From assembly GCF_003325375.1 (NCBI RefSeq), contig NZ_CP030862.1:2669501-2733500 (forward strand): 64,000 nucleotides of DNA, in the 5' to 3' direction. Below, one piece after another: positions 18,201-26,181 of the stretch (the first letter of the stretch is position 1; each line of letters begins with the position of its first letter). This DNA comes from Streptomyces globosus (GTDB taxonomy: Bacteria; Actinomycetota; Actinomycetes; Streptomycetales; Streptomycetaceae). Position numbers and translations under genes: made by a program. Below the pieces are notes generated by a model. That model saw nothing but the letters and a program-made list of their open reading frames with translations, had not been told where the DNA came from and did not search any database.

Positions 18201-21106
18201 TCGGCCAGATCGTCAACGAGGGGTCCCGGCAGCTCGGCCTGCCCCCCGCCGCCGCCCCGCTGAACTTCGCCACCGCCACCCTGGGAGAACTGGCCGACTC
18301 CCTCTCCGTGCTGGCCCGGACCGGCCGGGAAGGCGCGAGCGCACCCGTCGCCGCAGCCGCCGGTGCCGCCGCCTGGGCCCGCGCCTTCGCCGTCGACCTG
18401 GACGAGGTGCCGCGGCCGGCCGCCGCACCCGCCGCGGGCACCACCGAGCCCGGCCCGTGGACGCTGTTCGCGCCGGACGGCCATCCCTTCGCCGCGGACC
18501 TGTGCGCCGCCCTGCGGGCCACGGGAGGCAGCGGGGGAGTGCTGGTCTGCCTGCCGCCGGACGCCGGCGAAGCCGACGTGGAAAGGGCCCTGAACGGCGC
18601 GCACACGGCGCTGGAGGGCCCGCCCGCCGGCCGGTTCGTCCTGGTCCAGCACGGCCGCGGCGCGGCCGGCCTGGCCAAGACACTGCGCCTGGAGGCCCCG
18701 GGCCTGCGCACCACGATCGTCCGGCTGCCGCCGGACCCCTCCCCGGACATCCCCGACCCGGTCGCCCTGGTCACGGCCGAGGTCGCCGCCACCGCCCACT
18801 TCGCGGAGGTCGTCTACGACGCGGCCGGCACCCGCCGGGTCCCGACACTGCGTGCCCTGCCCGTCCGCCCCGCCCGCACCGACCAGCCGCTCGGCCCCGC
18901 CGACGTGCTGCTGGTGACCGGCGGCGGCAAGGGCATCACCGCCGAGTGCGCCCTCGCCCTCGCCCGGGACAGCGGAGCCGCCCTGGCCCTGCTCGGCCGG
19001 TCCGACCCGGCCACCGACCCCGAACTCGCGGCGAACCTGCGCCGGATGGCCGACAGCGGCACCCGGGTGCACTACGCCCGCGCCGACGTCGCCGACCCCG
19101 GCCGGGTGCGGGCCGCGGTCGACACCCTCACTGCCGCCCTCGGGCCCGTCACCGCCCTGCTGCACGGCGCCGGACGCAACGAGCCGACCGGCCTCCCGGC
19201 CGTCGACACCGCCTTGGTCCGGCGCACCTTCGCCCCCAAGGTCGACGGATTGCAGGCCGTGCTGGGCGCTGTCGACCAGGACCGGCTTCGCCTGCTCGTC
19301 ACCTTCGGCAGCATCATCGGCCGGTCCGGACTGCCAGGCGAGGCCCACTACGCCGTCGCCAACGAATGGCTGGCCGATCTCACCGAGGAGTTCGCACGCA
19401 GCCACCCCGCCTGCCGGACCCTCTGCCTGGAGTGGTCGGTCTGGTCGGGCGTCGGCATGGGCGAGCGGCTGTCCGTCGTGGAAACCCTCACCCGGAGCGG
19501 CGTCACCGCCCTGACCCCCGACCAGGGCGTGGCCCTGCTGCGCCGGGTGCTGGCCGACCCGGACGCGCCGACGACCGTCGTGGTCAGCGGCCGGACCGAG
19601 GGCATCGGCACCGTCCGCCGCGACCTCCCGCCGCTGCCGCTGCTGCGCTTCGTCGAGAAGCCTCTGGTGCACTACCACGGAGTGGAACTGGTCGCCGAGG
19701 CCCGGCTCAGCGCCGGCACCGACCCCTACCTCGCCGACCACGACCTCGACGGCAACCTGCTCTTCCCCGCCGTCATCGGCATGGAGGCGATGGCCCAGGC
19801 TGCCGCCGCCTGCACCGGGCGCACCACCGTGCCGGTGATCGAGGCGGCCGAGTTCCTGCGCCCCATCGTCGTCCCGCCGGCCGGCGCCACCGCCATCCGG
19901 ATCGCCGTCACCGCCACGGACGACGACACCGTCGAGGCGGTGATCCGCAGCGAGGAGACCGGCTTCGCGGCCGAGCACTTCCGGGCCCGGCTCGTGTTCC
20001 GCGAGGCCGCGGTGGACCAGGGGCCGCCCGACCAGACCCCGGACGACCTGCCGGCCGTACCGCTGGACCCGCACGGGGACCTGTACGGAAGCGTGCTGTT
20101 CCAGAGCGGGCGCTTCACCCGGCTGCGCCGCTACCACCGGGCTGCGGCCCGGTACGTCGACGCGGACGTGGCGACCTCGGCGACGGACCAGTGGTTCGCC
20201 GGGTTCCTCCCCGGCGACCTGCTGCTGGGCGACCCCGGTGCACGGGACGCGCTGATGCACGGCACCCAGGTGTGCGTGCCGCACGCGACCCTGCTGCCAC
20301 AGGCGGTCGACCGGATCCAGCCGATCGGCGGCAAGCCGGTGGACACCGGCGAGCTGCGGTACGTCGCCACCGAGCGCAGCCGGGACGGCGACACCTACGT
20401 CTACGACATCGCCGTCCGCGACGCCCAGGGCGACACGGTCGAGCGGTGGGAGGGCCTGCGGCTGCGGGCGGTCCGCAAGAGCGACGGGCGCGGGCCGTGG
20501 CCGGTGCCGCTGCTCGGGCCCTACATGGAACGCTCGCTGGAGGACCTGACCGGGGCCCGGCTGTCGATCGGCGCGGAACCGGCGCCCGAAGCCGGGCCCG
20601 GGACACCCGCGGCGGATGACCGGCGGGCCCGGACGGCCACCGCGGCGGCTCGCGCCCTCGGCCGCCCGGCCGTGATCCGCTACCGGCCCGACGGCCGGCC
20701 CGAGCTCGCCGACGGCGGCAGCCTGTCCGCGGCGCACGGCCCCGGCCTGACGCTGTGCGCGGTGTCCGCCGAGGGCGGGCCGGTCGGCTGCGACTGCGAA
20801 GCCGTCGCGCCGCGCACCGAAGCGGAGTGGCGGGCGCTGCTCGGCACCCACGCGCCGATCGCGGAGCTGCTCGTCCGGGAACGGCCCGACGAGGGTCCGG
20901 ACGCGGCGGCGACCCGCGTCTGGACGGCCCTGGAATGCCTGCAGAAGGCCGGCCTGACCACGACCGCGCCGCTCACCCTGACCGCCCGCGGCAGCGACGG
21001 CTGGGCCGTCCTCGCCTCCGGGGGCCTGCTGGTCGCCACGCTCCTCACCACTGTGCGCGGGGTGGACCGGCCGGTCGTCCTCGCACTCCTGACAGAAGGG
21101 TGCTGA
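15224..21106 (+). CDS. pksE: Enediyne polyketide synthase PksE (KS-AT-ACP-KR-DH-PPTase)
   Basis: A 1,960-residue iterative PKS that makes the linear polyene precursor of the enediyne core. KS: Cys214 in DGACSSS, His347 in EGHGTGT, His395 in MIGHTKAAAG. AT: Ser674 in GHSLGE, with AFHSP downstream. ACP: Ser990 in LHLSSITVGQ, the form peculiar to this family. KR: VTGGGKGIT near residue 1230. DH: His1506 in DHDLDGNLLFP. C-terminal PPTase: GCDCEAV near 1850 and WTALECLQKAG. This domain order is unique to enediyne PKSs, and the length is typical. The ATG overlaps the UnbU stop, and the thioesterase starts four bases after the PKS stop. The built-in PPTase should arm its own ACP. Confidence 0.97.
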   Translation: MTRLAIVGMACRYPDAETPRDLWENAVAGRRAFRRLPDVRMRLEDYWDADPAAPDRFYARSAAVIEGYEFDRLGHKIAGSTYRSTDLSHWLALDVAGRALADAGFPQGEGLPRERTGVVVGNTLTGEFTRANTMRLRWPYVRRVLTAALKTRDPQGWDDDRLAGFLDEVEATYKSPFPPVDEDTLAGGLSNTIAGRICNHFDLGGGGYTVDGACSSSLLSVTQAARALLDGDIDVAVTGGVDLSIDPFEMVGFAKTGALARHEMRVYDRGANGFWPGEGCGMIVLMREADALAAGHRVYASIAGWGISSDGHGGITRPEIHGYRLALRRAYGRAGFGIESVGLFEGHGTGTRVGDATELGALIQARDEAARAAAGRGGAAVPPAAISSVKAMIGHTKAAAGIAGLIKAAMAVDAETLPPALGLVDPHPLLLENPDVLRALRRAEPWPEDLPVRAGITAMGFGGINTHVVLDRAAAAGPRRRAAAASAGGREAELARSVQDAELLLADAESPQELRRRLTELADFAAGLSYAQLSDLASTLHDGLQAAPYRAAAVVTSPEDAARQLRQLADTLEAGTTRHIAQDGRGFLGEARGPARIGYLFPGQGSGRGTTGGALRRRLAEAEAVYEAAALPGPAGLDTVATEVAQPRIVAGSMAGLRALAAIGLEATVAVGHSLGEISALAWAGALDQELVLTVARLRGLAMAEHGESGGMGSLAAPAATAERLATGLPVVIAGYNSPRQTVLAGPVDAVAALLDRAEAAGVPATRLAVSHAFHSPLVASAAQTVGDCMAELGFAPVGRRVVSTVTGDTLATDTDIAALLRRQITEPVRFAQAVGRAAERLDLFIEVGPGRVLSGLAADLSDVPAVSLDTDDESLHSLLRVAAAAYVVGGPLHLTRLFQDRLVRPLEIGAEFRFFASPAEQVPDVVVPRSRAAATPAATPEADAGAEAAAGTGEGGLDLLRRLVAERAELPLDMVHAGTRLLDDLHLSSITVGQIVNEGSRQLGLPPAAAPLNFATATLGELADSLSVLARTGREGASAPVAAAAGAAAWARAFAVDLDEVPRPAAAPAAGTTEPGPWTLFAPDGHPFAADLCAALRATGGSGGVLVCLPPDAGEADVERALNGAHTALEGPPAGRFVLVQHGRGAAGLAKTLRLEAPGLRTTIVRLPPDPSPDIPDPVALVTAEVAATAHFAEVVYDAAGTRRVPTLRALPVRPARTDQPLGPADVLLVTGGGKGITAECALALARDSGAALALLGRSDPATDPELAANLRRMADSGTRVHYARADVADPGRVRAAVDTLTAALGPVTALLHGAGRNEPTGLPAVDTALVRRTFAPKVDGLQAVLGAVDQDRLRLLVTFGSIIGRSGLPGEAHYAVANEWLADLTEEFARSHPACRTLCLEWSVWSGVGMGERLSVVETLTRSGVTALTPDQGVALLRRVLADPDAPTTVVVSGRTEGIGTVRRDLPPLPLLRFVEKPLVHYHGVELVAEARLSAGTDPYLADHDLDGNLLFPAVIGMEAMAQAAAACTGRTTVPVIEAAEFLRPIVVPPAGATAIRIAVTATDDDTVEAVIRSEETGFAAEHFRARLVFREAAVDQGPPDQTPDDLPAVPLDPHGDLYGSVLFQSGRFTRLRRYHRAAARYVDADVATSATDQWFAGFLPGDLLLGDPGARDALMHGTQVCVPHATLLPQAVDRIQPIGGKPVDTGELRYVATERSRDGDTYVYDIAVRDAQGDTVERWEGLRLRAVRKSDGRGPWPVPLLGPYMERSLEDLTGARLSIGAEPAPEAGPGTPAADDRRARTATAAARALGRPAVIRYRPDGRPELADGGSLSAAHGPGLTLCAVSAEGGPVGCDCEAVAPRTEAEWRALLGTHAPIAELLVRERPDEGPDAAATRVWTALECLQKAGLTTTAPLTLTARGSDGWAVLASGGLLVATLLTTVRGVDRPVVLALLTEGC

Positions 21107-21110
21107 ACCC

Positions 21111-21569
21111 ATGGCGGACTACTTCGAATACCGGCACACGGTGGGTTTCGAGGAGACCAACCTCGTCGGCAACGTCTACTACGTCAACTACCTCAGCTGG
21201 CAGGGCCGCTGCCGGGAGATGTTCCTCAAGCTGCGGGCCCCCGCGGTGCTCGCCGAGATCCAGGACGACCTCAAGCTGTTCACCCTGAAGGTCGACTGCG
21301 AGTTCTTCGCCGAGATCACCGCGTTCGACGAACTGTCCATCCGCATGCGGCTGGCCGATCTCGCCCAGACCCAGCTGGAGTTCACCTTCGACTACGTCAA
21401 ACTGGAGGCGGACGGCACCGAGACCCTCGTCGCCCGCGGCCGGCAGCGCGTCGCCTGCATGCGCGGGCCGAACACCGCGACGGTGCCGTCCCTCGTTCCC
21501 GAGGCGCTGCTCACGGCCCTTGAACCGTACGCGCACGCCGCAGCGCCCCGGCTGGAGCAGACCGCATGA
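21111..21569 (+). CDS. Enediyne hotdog thioesterase (E10/CalE7/DynE7 family)
   Basis: A 152-residue single hotdog-fold thioesterase. The signature TVGFEETNLVGNVYYVNYLSWQGRCRE matches the enediyne thioesterases, which lack the usual catalytic Asp or Glu and rely on an arginine and main-chain contacts. It releases the PksE-bound chain as a polyene after hydrolysis and decarboxylation. The start has AAGGG upstream, the PKS stop lies four bases before it, and its own stop overlaps the flavin reductase start (ATGA). Confidence 0.95.
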   Translation: MADYFEYRHTVGFEETNLVGNVYYVNYLSWQGRCREMFLKLRAPAVLAEIQDDLKLFTLKVDCEFFAEITAFDELSIRMRLADLAQTQLEFTFDYVKLEADGTETLVARGRQRVACMRGPNTATVPSLVPEALLTALEPYAHAAAPRLEQTA

Positions 21570-22111
21570 GGCCCGGCTCCGGGTCCGGGGCCGGACCGAC
21601 CGACGTGACCGACCCCGGCCAACTGCGCCAGATCTTCGGCAGCTTCGCCACCGGCATCACCGTGGTCACGGTCGGCGGGGACGCCCCGCACGGCATGACC
21701 GCGAACTCCTTCGCCTCCGTCTCGCTGGACCCGCCCCTGGTGCTGGTGTGCGTCGCCGACGACGCCCTCATGCACAAGGTCCTGGAAGCCGCGGACCACT
21801 TCGGCATCTCCATCCTCGCGGCCGGCCAGGACCAGGTGGCCCGGCACTTCTCGGACGGCTCCCGTCCGCAGGGGCTGCGGCAGTTCGACGCGGTGCGCTG
21901 GCGGCCCGGTCCGGCCACCGGCGCGCCGCTCATCGACGACGCCCTGGCCCACCTGGAGTGCGCCATGTGGCGCCGCTACGACGGCGGAGACCACACGATC
22001 TTCCTCGGCGAGGTGGTACGGATGAGACGCCGCCCGGACCAGGACGCCCTGCTGTTCGCCGGCGGGCGCTACGCCCGCCTGGCGCCGCACCGGAGGGAGG
22101 CCGTCGCGTGA
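21566..22111 (+). CDS. Flavin reductase (SgcE6/HpaC-like)
   Basis: A 181-residue protein of the flavin reductase-like/HpaC fold: LRQIFGSFATGITVVTVGG, HGMTANSFASVSLDPPLVLVCV and FGISILAAGQ are family hallmarks. It reduces FMN or FAD with NAD(P)H for a partner flavin-dependent oxygenase, as SgcE6 does in C-1027. No such partner monooxygenase is visible in the window, so it may serve one encoded to the left or elsewhere. The start overlaps the thioesterase stop and the stop overlaps the P450 start. Confidence 0.88.
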   Translation: MRPGSGSGAGPTDVTDPGQLRQIFGSFATGITVVTVGGDAPHGMTANSFASVSLDPPLVLVCVADDALMHKVLEAADHFGISILAAGQDQVARHFSDGSRPQGLRQFDAVRWRPGPATGAPLIDDALAHLECAMWRRYDGGDHTIFLGEVVRMRRRPDQDALLFAGGRYARLAPHRREAVA

Positions 22112-23463
22112 ACCCGGCATCCCGGAGCCGGGCCGGGCGCACCCCGCCCGGCCCCCGGCGCACCGAACTCCCCTCCCTCTTCCGCAAGCTGGTCACCGAC
22201 CGGCTGGAGCTGCTGAGCCAGGCCGCCGGCCTCGGAGACGCCGTCCGCGTCGCCATGGGGCCGCGGACGCTCTACATCTTCAACCACCCCGACCACGCCA
22301 AACACGTGCTGGCCGACAACAGCGCCAACTACCACAAGGGCATCGGTCTCACCGAGGCCAAACGTGCCCTCGGCGACGGCCTGCTCACCAGCGAGGGCGC
22401 GCTGTGGCGCGAGCAGCGCCGCACCGCCCAGCCGTCCTTCCAGGTCAAGCACCTCGCCGCGCAGGCGGGGGTGATCGCGGAGGAGGCGGCCAAGCTGACC
22501 GCCCGGCTGCGAGCCCGGCAGGGCGAAGGCGTGGTCGACCTCACCGAGGAGTTCACCACCCTCACCCTCGGCGTGCTGGGCCGCACGCTGCTGGACGCGG
22601 ACCTGTCCGCGTACGGATCGGTCGGCCACGCCTTCGAGGCGGTGCAGGACCAGGCCATGTTCGAGATGGTCACCCAGGGCATGGTGCCGCTGTGGGCGCC
22701 GCTGCCCAAGCAGCGGAGGTTCCGGCGGGCCCGTACGGAACTCCAGGACGCCGTGGAGCGGCTCGTCCGCGACCGCGGCGCCGCCGCCGAGGGTCTGCTG
22801 GCCCGGCTGATCGAATCCGCCGGGCGGCAACCCGACCCCGGCCTCGCCCGGCAGCGGCTGCGCGACGACCTGGTGACCCTCCTGCTCACCGGACACGAGA
22901 CCACCGCCAGCTCACTGAGCTGGACCTTCCACCTGCTGGACCGGAACCCGGAGGCCGCCGCGCTGGTACGCGCCGAGGCGGAGCGGGTGCTGGGCGACCG
23001 CGACCCGGTGTACGAGGACCTCACCCGGCTGCGGTACACCGCGATGGTGGTCCACGAGGCCATGCGGCTCTACCCACCGGTGTGGATCCTCACCCGCCGG
23101 GCGGTGAACGCCGACGAGGTCGGCGGATACCACGTGCCGGCCGGCGCCGACGTCCTCGTCTGCCCCTACACGCTGCACCGCCACCCCCGGTTCTGGGACG
23201 ACCCGGAGCGCTTCGACCCGGAGCGCTTCGACCCCGGACGCCCGGCGGACCGGCCCCGGTACGCCTACATCCCGTTCGGTGCCGGGCCGCGGTTCTGCAT
23301 CGGCAACAACCTCGGGCTGATGGAAGCCGTGTTCGTGACCGCCATGGTCACCCGTGAGCTGACGCTCAGCACACCGCCGGGGCACCGGGTGGTTCCCGAG
23401 GCGATGCTTTCGCTGCGGGTCAAAGGCGGGCTGCCGGTCCGGGTGCGGGCCGCCGCAGGGTGA
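22108..23463 (+). CDS. Cytochrome P450 (enediyne cassette, E7-like)
   Basis: A 451-residue P450. The oxygen-binding I-helix reads LLLTGHETTAS, the K-helix ExxR is HEAMRLYPP, and the heme loop is FGAGPRFCIGN with ligand Cys397. The GTG start at 22108 overlaps the reductase stop (GTGA) and has GGAGGGAGG upstream. It is the last gene of the core operon, followed by a strong hairpin. By position it resembles SgcE7; an alternative is oxidation of the aromatic side acid, as by NcsB3. The substrate cannot be told from sequence. No ferredoxin is encoded beside it. Confidence 0.9.
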   Translation: MNPASRSRAGRTPPGPRRTELPSLFRKLVTDRLELLSQAAGLGDAVRVAMGPRTLYIFNHPDHAKHVLADNSANYHKGIGLTEAKRALGDGLLTSEGALWREQRRTAQPSFQVKHLAAQAGVIAEEAAKLTARLRARQGEGVVDLTEEFTTLTLGVLGRTLLDADLSAYGSVGHAFEAVQDQAMFEMVTQGMVPLWAPLPKQRRFRRARTELQDAVERLVRDRGAAAEGLLARLIESAGRQPDPGLARQRLRDDLVTLLLTGHETTASSLSWTFHLLDRNPEAAALVRAEAERVLGDRDPVYEDLTRLRYTAMVVHEAMRLYPPVWILTRRAVNADEVGGYHVPAGADVLVCPYTLHRHPRFWDDPERFDPERFDPGRPADRPRYAYIPFGAGPRFCIGNNLGLMEAVFVTAMVTRELTLSTPPGHRVVPEAMLSLRVKGGLPVRVRAAAG

Positions 23464-23520
23464 TCGCGCAGGCAGGAGCGCGGACGCGGCCGGGAACGCG
23501 GCTGCCGAGGTGAGCACAAC

Positions 23521-23559
23521 GCCCGAGGGGCGCGGACCGCCGGTCCGCGCCCCTCGGGC
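23521..23559. terminator. Strong bidirectional hairpin
   Basis: A perfect 18-bp inverted repeat (23521-23538 and 23542-23559) with a 3-base loop, placed between the convergent stops of the P450 (23463) and the AraC-type regulator (23571). It closes the core enediyne operon. Confidence 0.88.
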
Positions 23560-23570
23560 AGTTCCCGGCG

Positions 23571-24338
23571 TCAGCCGGCCACTCGCGTCAGCGCGTGCAT
23601 TCTCATGTCCAGCAGCGCCAGCAGTACGGGCGGATCGAGCGCGCGCATCGCGCGCAGCCGCACATCCGCCGGCTTGAGCAGCGTGTTCGAGCCCACCGTC
23701 ACCGGCCCGTACGTGCCGATGGAGGGAGCGCCGTCCGAGCGGATGCCGTCCAGCTCCTCCATCCCGTACGGGACCGACTGCATGAGGACGTACCAGGTGC
23801 CCTCGGGGACGTCCTCCAGGACGTAGGGCCCCGGCCGGTCGAGGACCGCGCAGCGCACCGGCTGGCCCTGCGGGATGCACTCGGGGAACAGGCCGATGAA
23901 GACGTGGCCCGCCTGGCCGTCCTCCGGGGGCAGCACGGTGCCGCGCAGCGACACCGGGCGGGTCCGGTCGCCGGGGGGAGGCCCGGCGGGCTGGATCTCG
24001 TCGGTGAAGCCGCCCAGCCGGCGATATGCGGACGGAGCCATTCCCACGGAATTCTTGAACCGTGAACTGAAGGTGCCGACACTCTGGTAGCCGACCAGAT
24101 TGCTGATGTCGGCGATGTTGAGTTCGGTGGTCACCAGCAGGTGCTTCGCCCGCTCCAGCCGCAGTGCCGAAAGGAAGCGCCCGGGAGTGATCCCGGTGGC
24201 GTTCTTGAATATCCGGGTGAAGTGGAACTTGCTGAAGAGCGCGGTCTTGGCCATCTCGTCGATGGTGAGTTCCTGCCCGAGGTTATCCTGCATGCTGCTG
24301 ATGACCCGGGTGACGGCGCGTTCGATGGTGGTTTCCAT
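23571..24338 (-). CDS. AraC/XylS-family regulator with C-terminal effector-type domain
   Basis: A 255-residue regulator with the two-helix AraC DNA-binding domain at the N-terminus: LTIDEMAKTALFSKFHFTRIFK, then LNIADISNLVGYQSVGTFSSRFK and GMAPSAYRR by about residue 105. The C-terminal half resembles no domain I can name firmly; YVLEDVPEGTWYVLM and its general build suggest a small-molecule pocket. The ATG at 24338 has GGAGGGG upstream; an in-frame upstream Met is not supported. C-1027 has an AraC-type regulator (SgcR2) in a similar place. It is likely a pathway regulator. Confidence 0.87.
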   Translation of the reverse strand: METTIERAVTRVISSMQDNLGQELTIDEMAKTALFSKFHFTRIFKNATGITPGRFLSALRLERAKHLLVTTELNIADISNLVGYQSVGTFSSRFKNSVGMAPSAYRRLGGFTDEIQPAGPPPGDRTRPVSLRGTVLPPEDGQAGHVFIGLFPECIPQGQPVRCAVLDRPGPYVLEDVPEGTWYVLMQSVPYGMEELDGIRSDGAPSIGTYGPVTVGSNTLLKPADVRLRAMRALDPPVLLALLDMRMHALTRVAG

Positions 24339-24384
24339 ATCCCCTCCGTGTTCGGTCCTGTGGTGGTACACGGCCCCCTGTGTG

Positions 24385-25371
24385 TCAACGCCCCTTCGGT
24401 CGCTCGACCTCCCTGGCGATCTGCTGCCAGACCTCCGCGCATTTCCTGGCGAGCGCGGCGACGCTGTCCGTGCAGTGCGCGGGAAGTGCGTCGAGCCGGT
24501 GGTGCCAGTCGTCGGTCAGGACAGGCTGGGTGTGCAGCCACCGCAGCAGCTGCCGGCCGGCCTCCGTGCTGCGCAGCGACGGGTCCCGGCTCAGGCTGCG
24601 CAGCACCTCCGGGAAGGCCCGGCAGGACAGCGCCGGCGCCGATTCGGGTGCGGACGGCGTGAGTGACGCGCGTAACTCCTGCGCCGCGGGCGAGCCGGCC
24701 GGTACGGGTGTCTCGCCGCGCCGGATCCGGCCGCGGATGGTGTGCGCGGTCCCCACCGAGACGCCCGCGTCCCGGGCGATCTCCCGCAGTGGCGCGTCCG
24801 GCCGCTCGGCGATGAGCTGCACGGCGAGCAGCCGGCCCCGGGTGCCGTCCAGCGGGTAGCTGCGGCCGTCGGCGCCGATCCGGGTGTTCAGGTGCGCGGA
24901 TTCCGCGCCTGAAAGCCTGCGCAGGGCGGCCACGGTCTTGCCGGACAGCCCGACGCACGCCGCCACCGCCCGGTCGGAGATCTGCGGGTCGGCGGTCAGG
25001 ATGCGCCGGGCCGCCGCCTTGCGGTCGGAGAGGGACAGGGGCAGGCCGTGCGCGATGTTCTCCTGCACGGCCCGCCGGAAGGCCTCGTCCGGGCTGCCGT
25101 CGAAGTACAGGGCCTCGATGTCGTGACGGCCGCGCAGGACGGCCGCGTGCAGGCGGTGCATGCCGTCGATGACGCGCATGGTGGCGCGGTGCACCAGGAT
25201 CGGCGGGAGGGCGTCGGACGTCTCCGTCAGCCGGCGGACGTGTTCGGCGTCGATTCCGGCCAGCCGCGGGGAGTCGGCGGGCCGCAGCCGTGTCACGGAG
25301 ACCCGGTGTACCTGCGGCAGCGGGACGGCGTGGAGAAGGTGCGCAGCACGCGGCGGATCAGCGGTTGTCAC
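24385..25371 (-). CDS. StrR-like pathway-specific activator (ParB-domain regulator)
   Basis: A 328-residue protein with an N-terminal ParB-like domain (LPPILVHRATMRVIDGMHRLHAAVLRG, then GSPDEAFRRAVQENIAHGLPLSLSDRKAAARRIL), a helix-turn-helix (ISDRAVAACVGLSGKTVAALRR) and a second one (APLREIARDAGVSVGTAHTIRGRI). This is the build of StrR, NovG and the StrR-like enediyne activators SgcR1 and NcsR6. The start is the GTG at 25371 with a GGGGG upstream. It is divergent from the operon beginning at 25615, and a StrR-type palindrome lies in the shared region. Confidence 0.9.
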   Translation of the reverse strand: MTTADPPRAAHLLHAVPLPQVHRVSVTRLRPADSPRLAGIDAEHVRRLTETSDALPPILVHRATMRVIDGMHRLHAAVLRGRHDIEALYFDGSPDEAFRRAVQENIAHGLPLSLSDRKAAARRILTADPQISDRAVAACVGLSGKTVAALRRLSGAESAHLNTRIGADGRSYPLDGTRGRLLAVQLIAERPDAPLREIARDAGVSVGTAHTIRGRIRRGETPVPAGSPAAQELRASLTPSAPESAPALSCRAFPEVLRSLSRDPSLRSTEAGRQLLRWLHTQPVLTDDWHHRLDALPAHCTDSVAALARKCAEVWQQIAREVERPKGR

Positions 25372-25527
25372 GTGGGAACCCCCGATGGCATGTGCGATGG
25401 AACGTCGGTATGGCAGGACCGAAACGCAAGCAGTTGTGCCGTGTTCGTGGTTGTTCTGTGACGTTGCCAGGAGCGTAATCGTCCGACGGTCTTTGGCCAA
25501 GACTTGGCGGGGATTTTCTGACGGGGG

Positions 25528-25552
25528 GTTCGCAACCTGTGAGTTGCTTGAA
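25528..25552. promoter_or_regulatory. Candidate StrR-type operator palindrome
   Basis: An imperfect inverted repeat with left arm GTTCGCAAC (25528-25536), spacer CTGTGA and right arm GTTGCTTGAA (25543-25552). The arms begin and end in the GTTC...GAA pattern of StrR-class operators. It lies 60 to 90 bases before the GTG of the DUF5987 gene and about 160 bases before the StrR-like gene start, so it could serve both directions. Binding is inference. Confidence 0.4.
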
Positions 25553-25614
25553 AGGACTAACTGCTCATAAATTGCTGAAGCCTAAAACAGAATGAGCTGG
25601 CGGGAGGAGCTGCC

Positions 25615-26181
25615 GTGGAGCCGGAAAGCGCTCTCAGGTCACCCCGGACGCCGACATTGGAGGCTTATGCAGACACGATTGTTCCCGGTGAAAAGCGCTG
25701 GCCCGGCGATGCGGCGATCGCCGGCGCGGCCGACGGCGGCGGAGCCGTCGCGGCCGGTGCGATCCAACTGCTGGAGTGGGACGCCACCGGTCTGACCGAG
25801 GGCCTGGACGACCTCGCCGATCTGCTCAACCGGCACGCGCGCACGTACGCGGACGGACGCGGACTCGCTCTGGACACGGCACTCCCGCCGTTCGTGGCCC
25901 TGGACTTCGGGCACAGGACAGCCTTGGTGGCGGAGCTGACAGCGCCGGGCCACCCCGAGAAGGAATTCTGGGTGCTTCTGGCCCTCTTCAGCAACATGGC
26001 TTACGACTCCGCTGCGCATATGCACACCGCAGACGCCATCGCCCAGGGCCACCCCGGCCTGGCCGCGATGGGGGTCGTACCGCCCGGCCCGGACCGCCTC
26101 TGGCGCTTTGACCAGCACTCCTACGGCCGTCGGCTGGCCCGCGTCCACCCCGACACCACCCCCTCAGGGAGCCCGGCATGA
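25615..26181 (+). CDS. DUF5987-like small protein paired with GMC oxidoreductase
   Basis: A 188-residue protein without transmembrane helices. The N-terminus has LEAYADTIVPGEKRWPGDAAIAG, like the small subunits of gluconate 2-dehydrogenase-type enzymes, followed by a helical middle and KEFWVLLALFSNMAYDSAAHM. I recall this type (DUF5987) next to GMC oxidoreductases in enediyne clusters, probably corresponding to the E8 class. GGAGGAG precedes the GTG at 25615, and the stop overlaps the oxidoreductase start (ATGA), which supports a two-subunit enzyme. Function is inferred from pairing only. Confidence 0.7.
   Translation: MEPESALRSPRTPTLEAYADTIVPGEKRWPGDAAIAGAADGGGAVAAGAIQLLEWDATGLTEGLDDLADLLNRHARTYADGRGLALDTALPPFVALDFGHRTALVAELTAPGHPEKEFWVLLALFSNMAYDSAAHMHTADAIAQGHPGLAAMGVVPPGPDRLWRFDQHSYGRRLARVHPDTTPSGSPA

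Noticed and set aside
15289..20619. 1,776-residue open frame on the plus strand, offset from PksE
   Set aside because: An Arg/Pro/Ala-rich shadow of PksE in another frame, without domains or a ribosome site.
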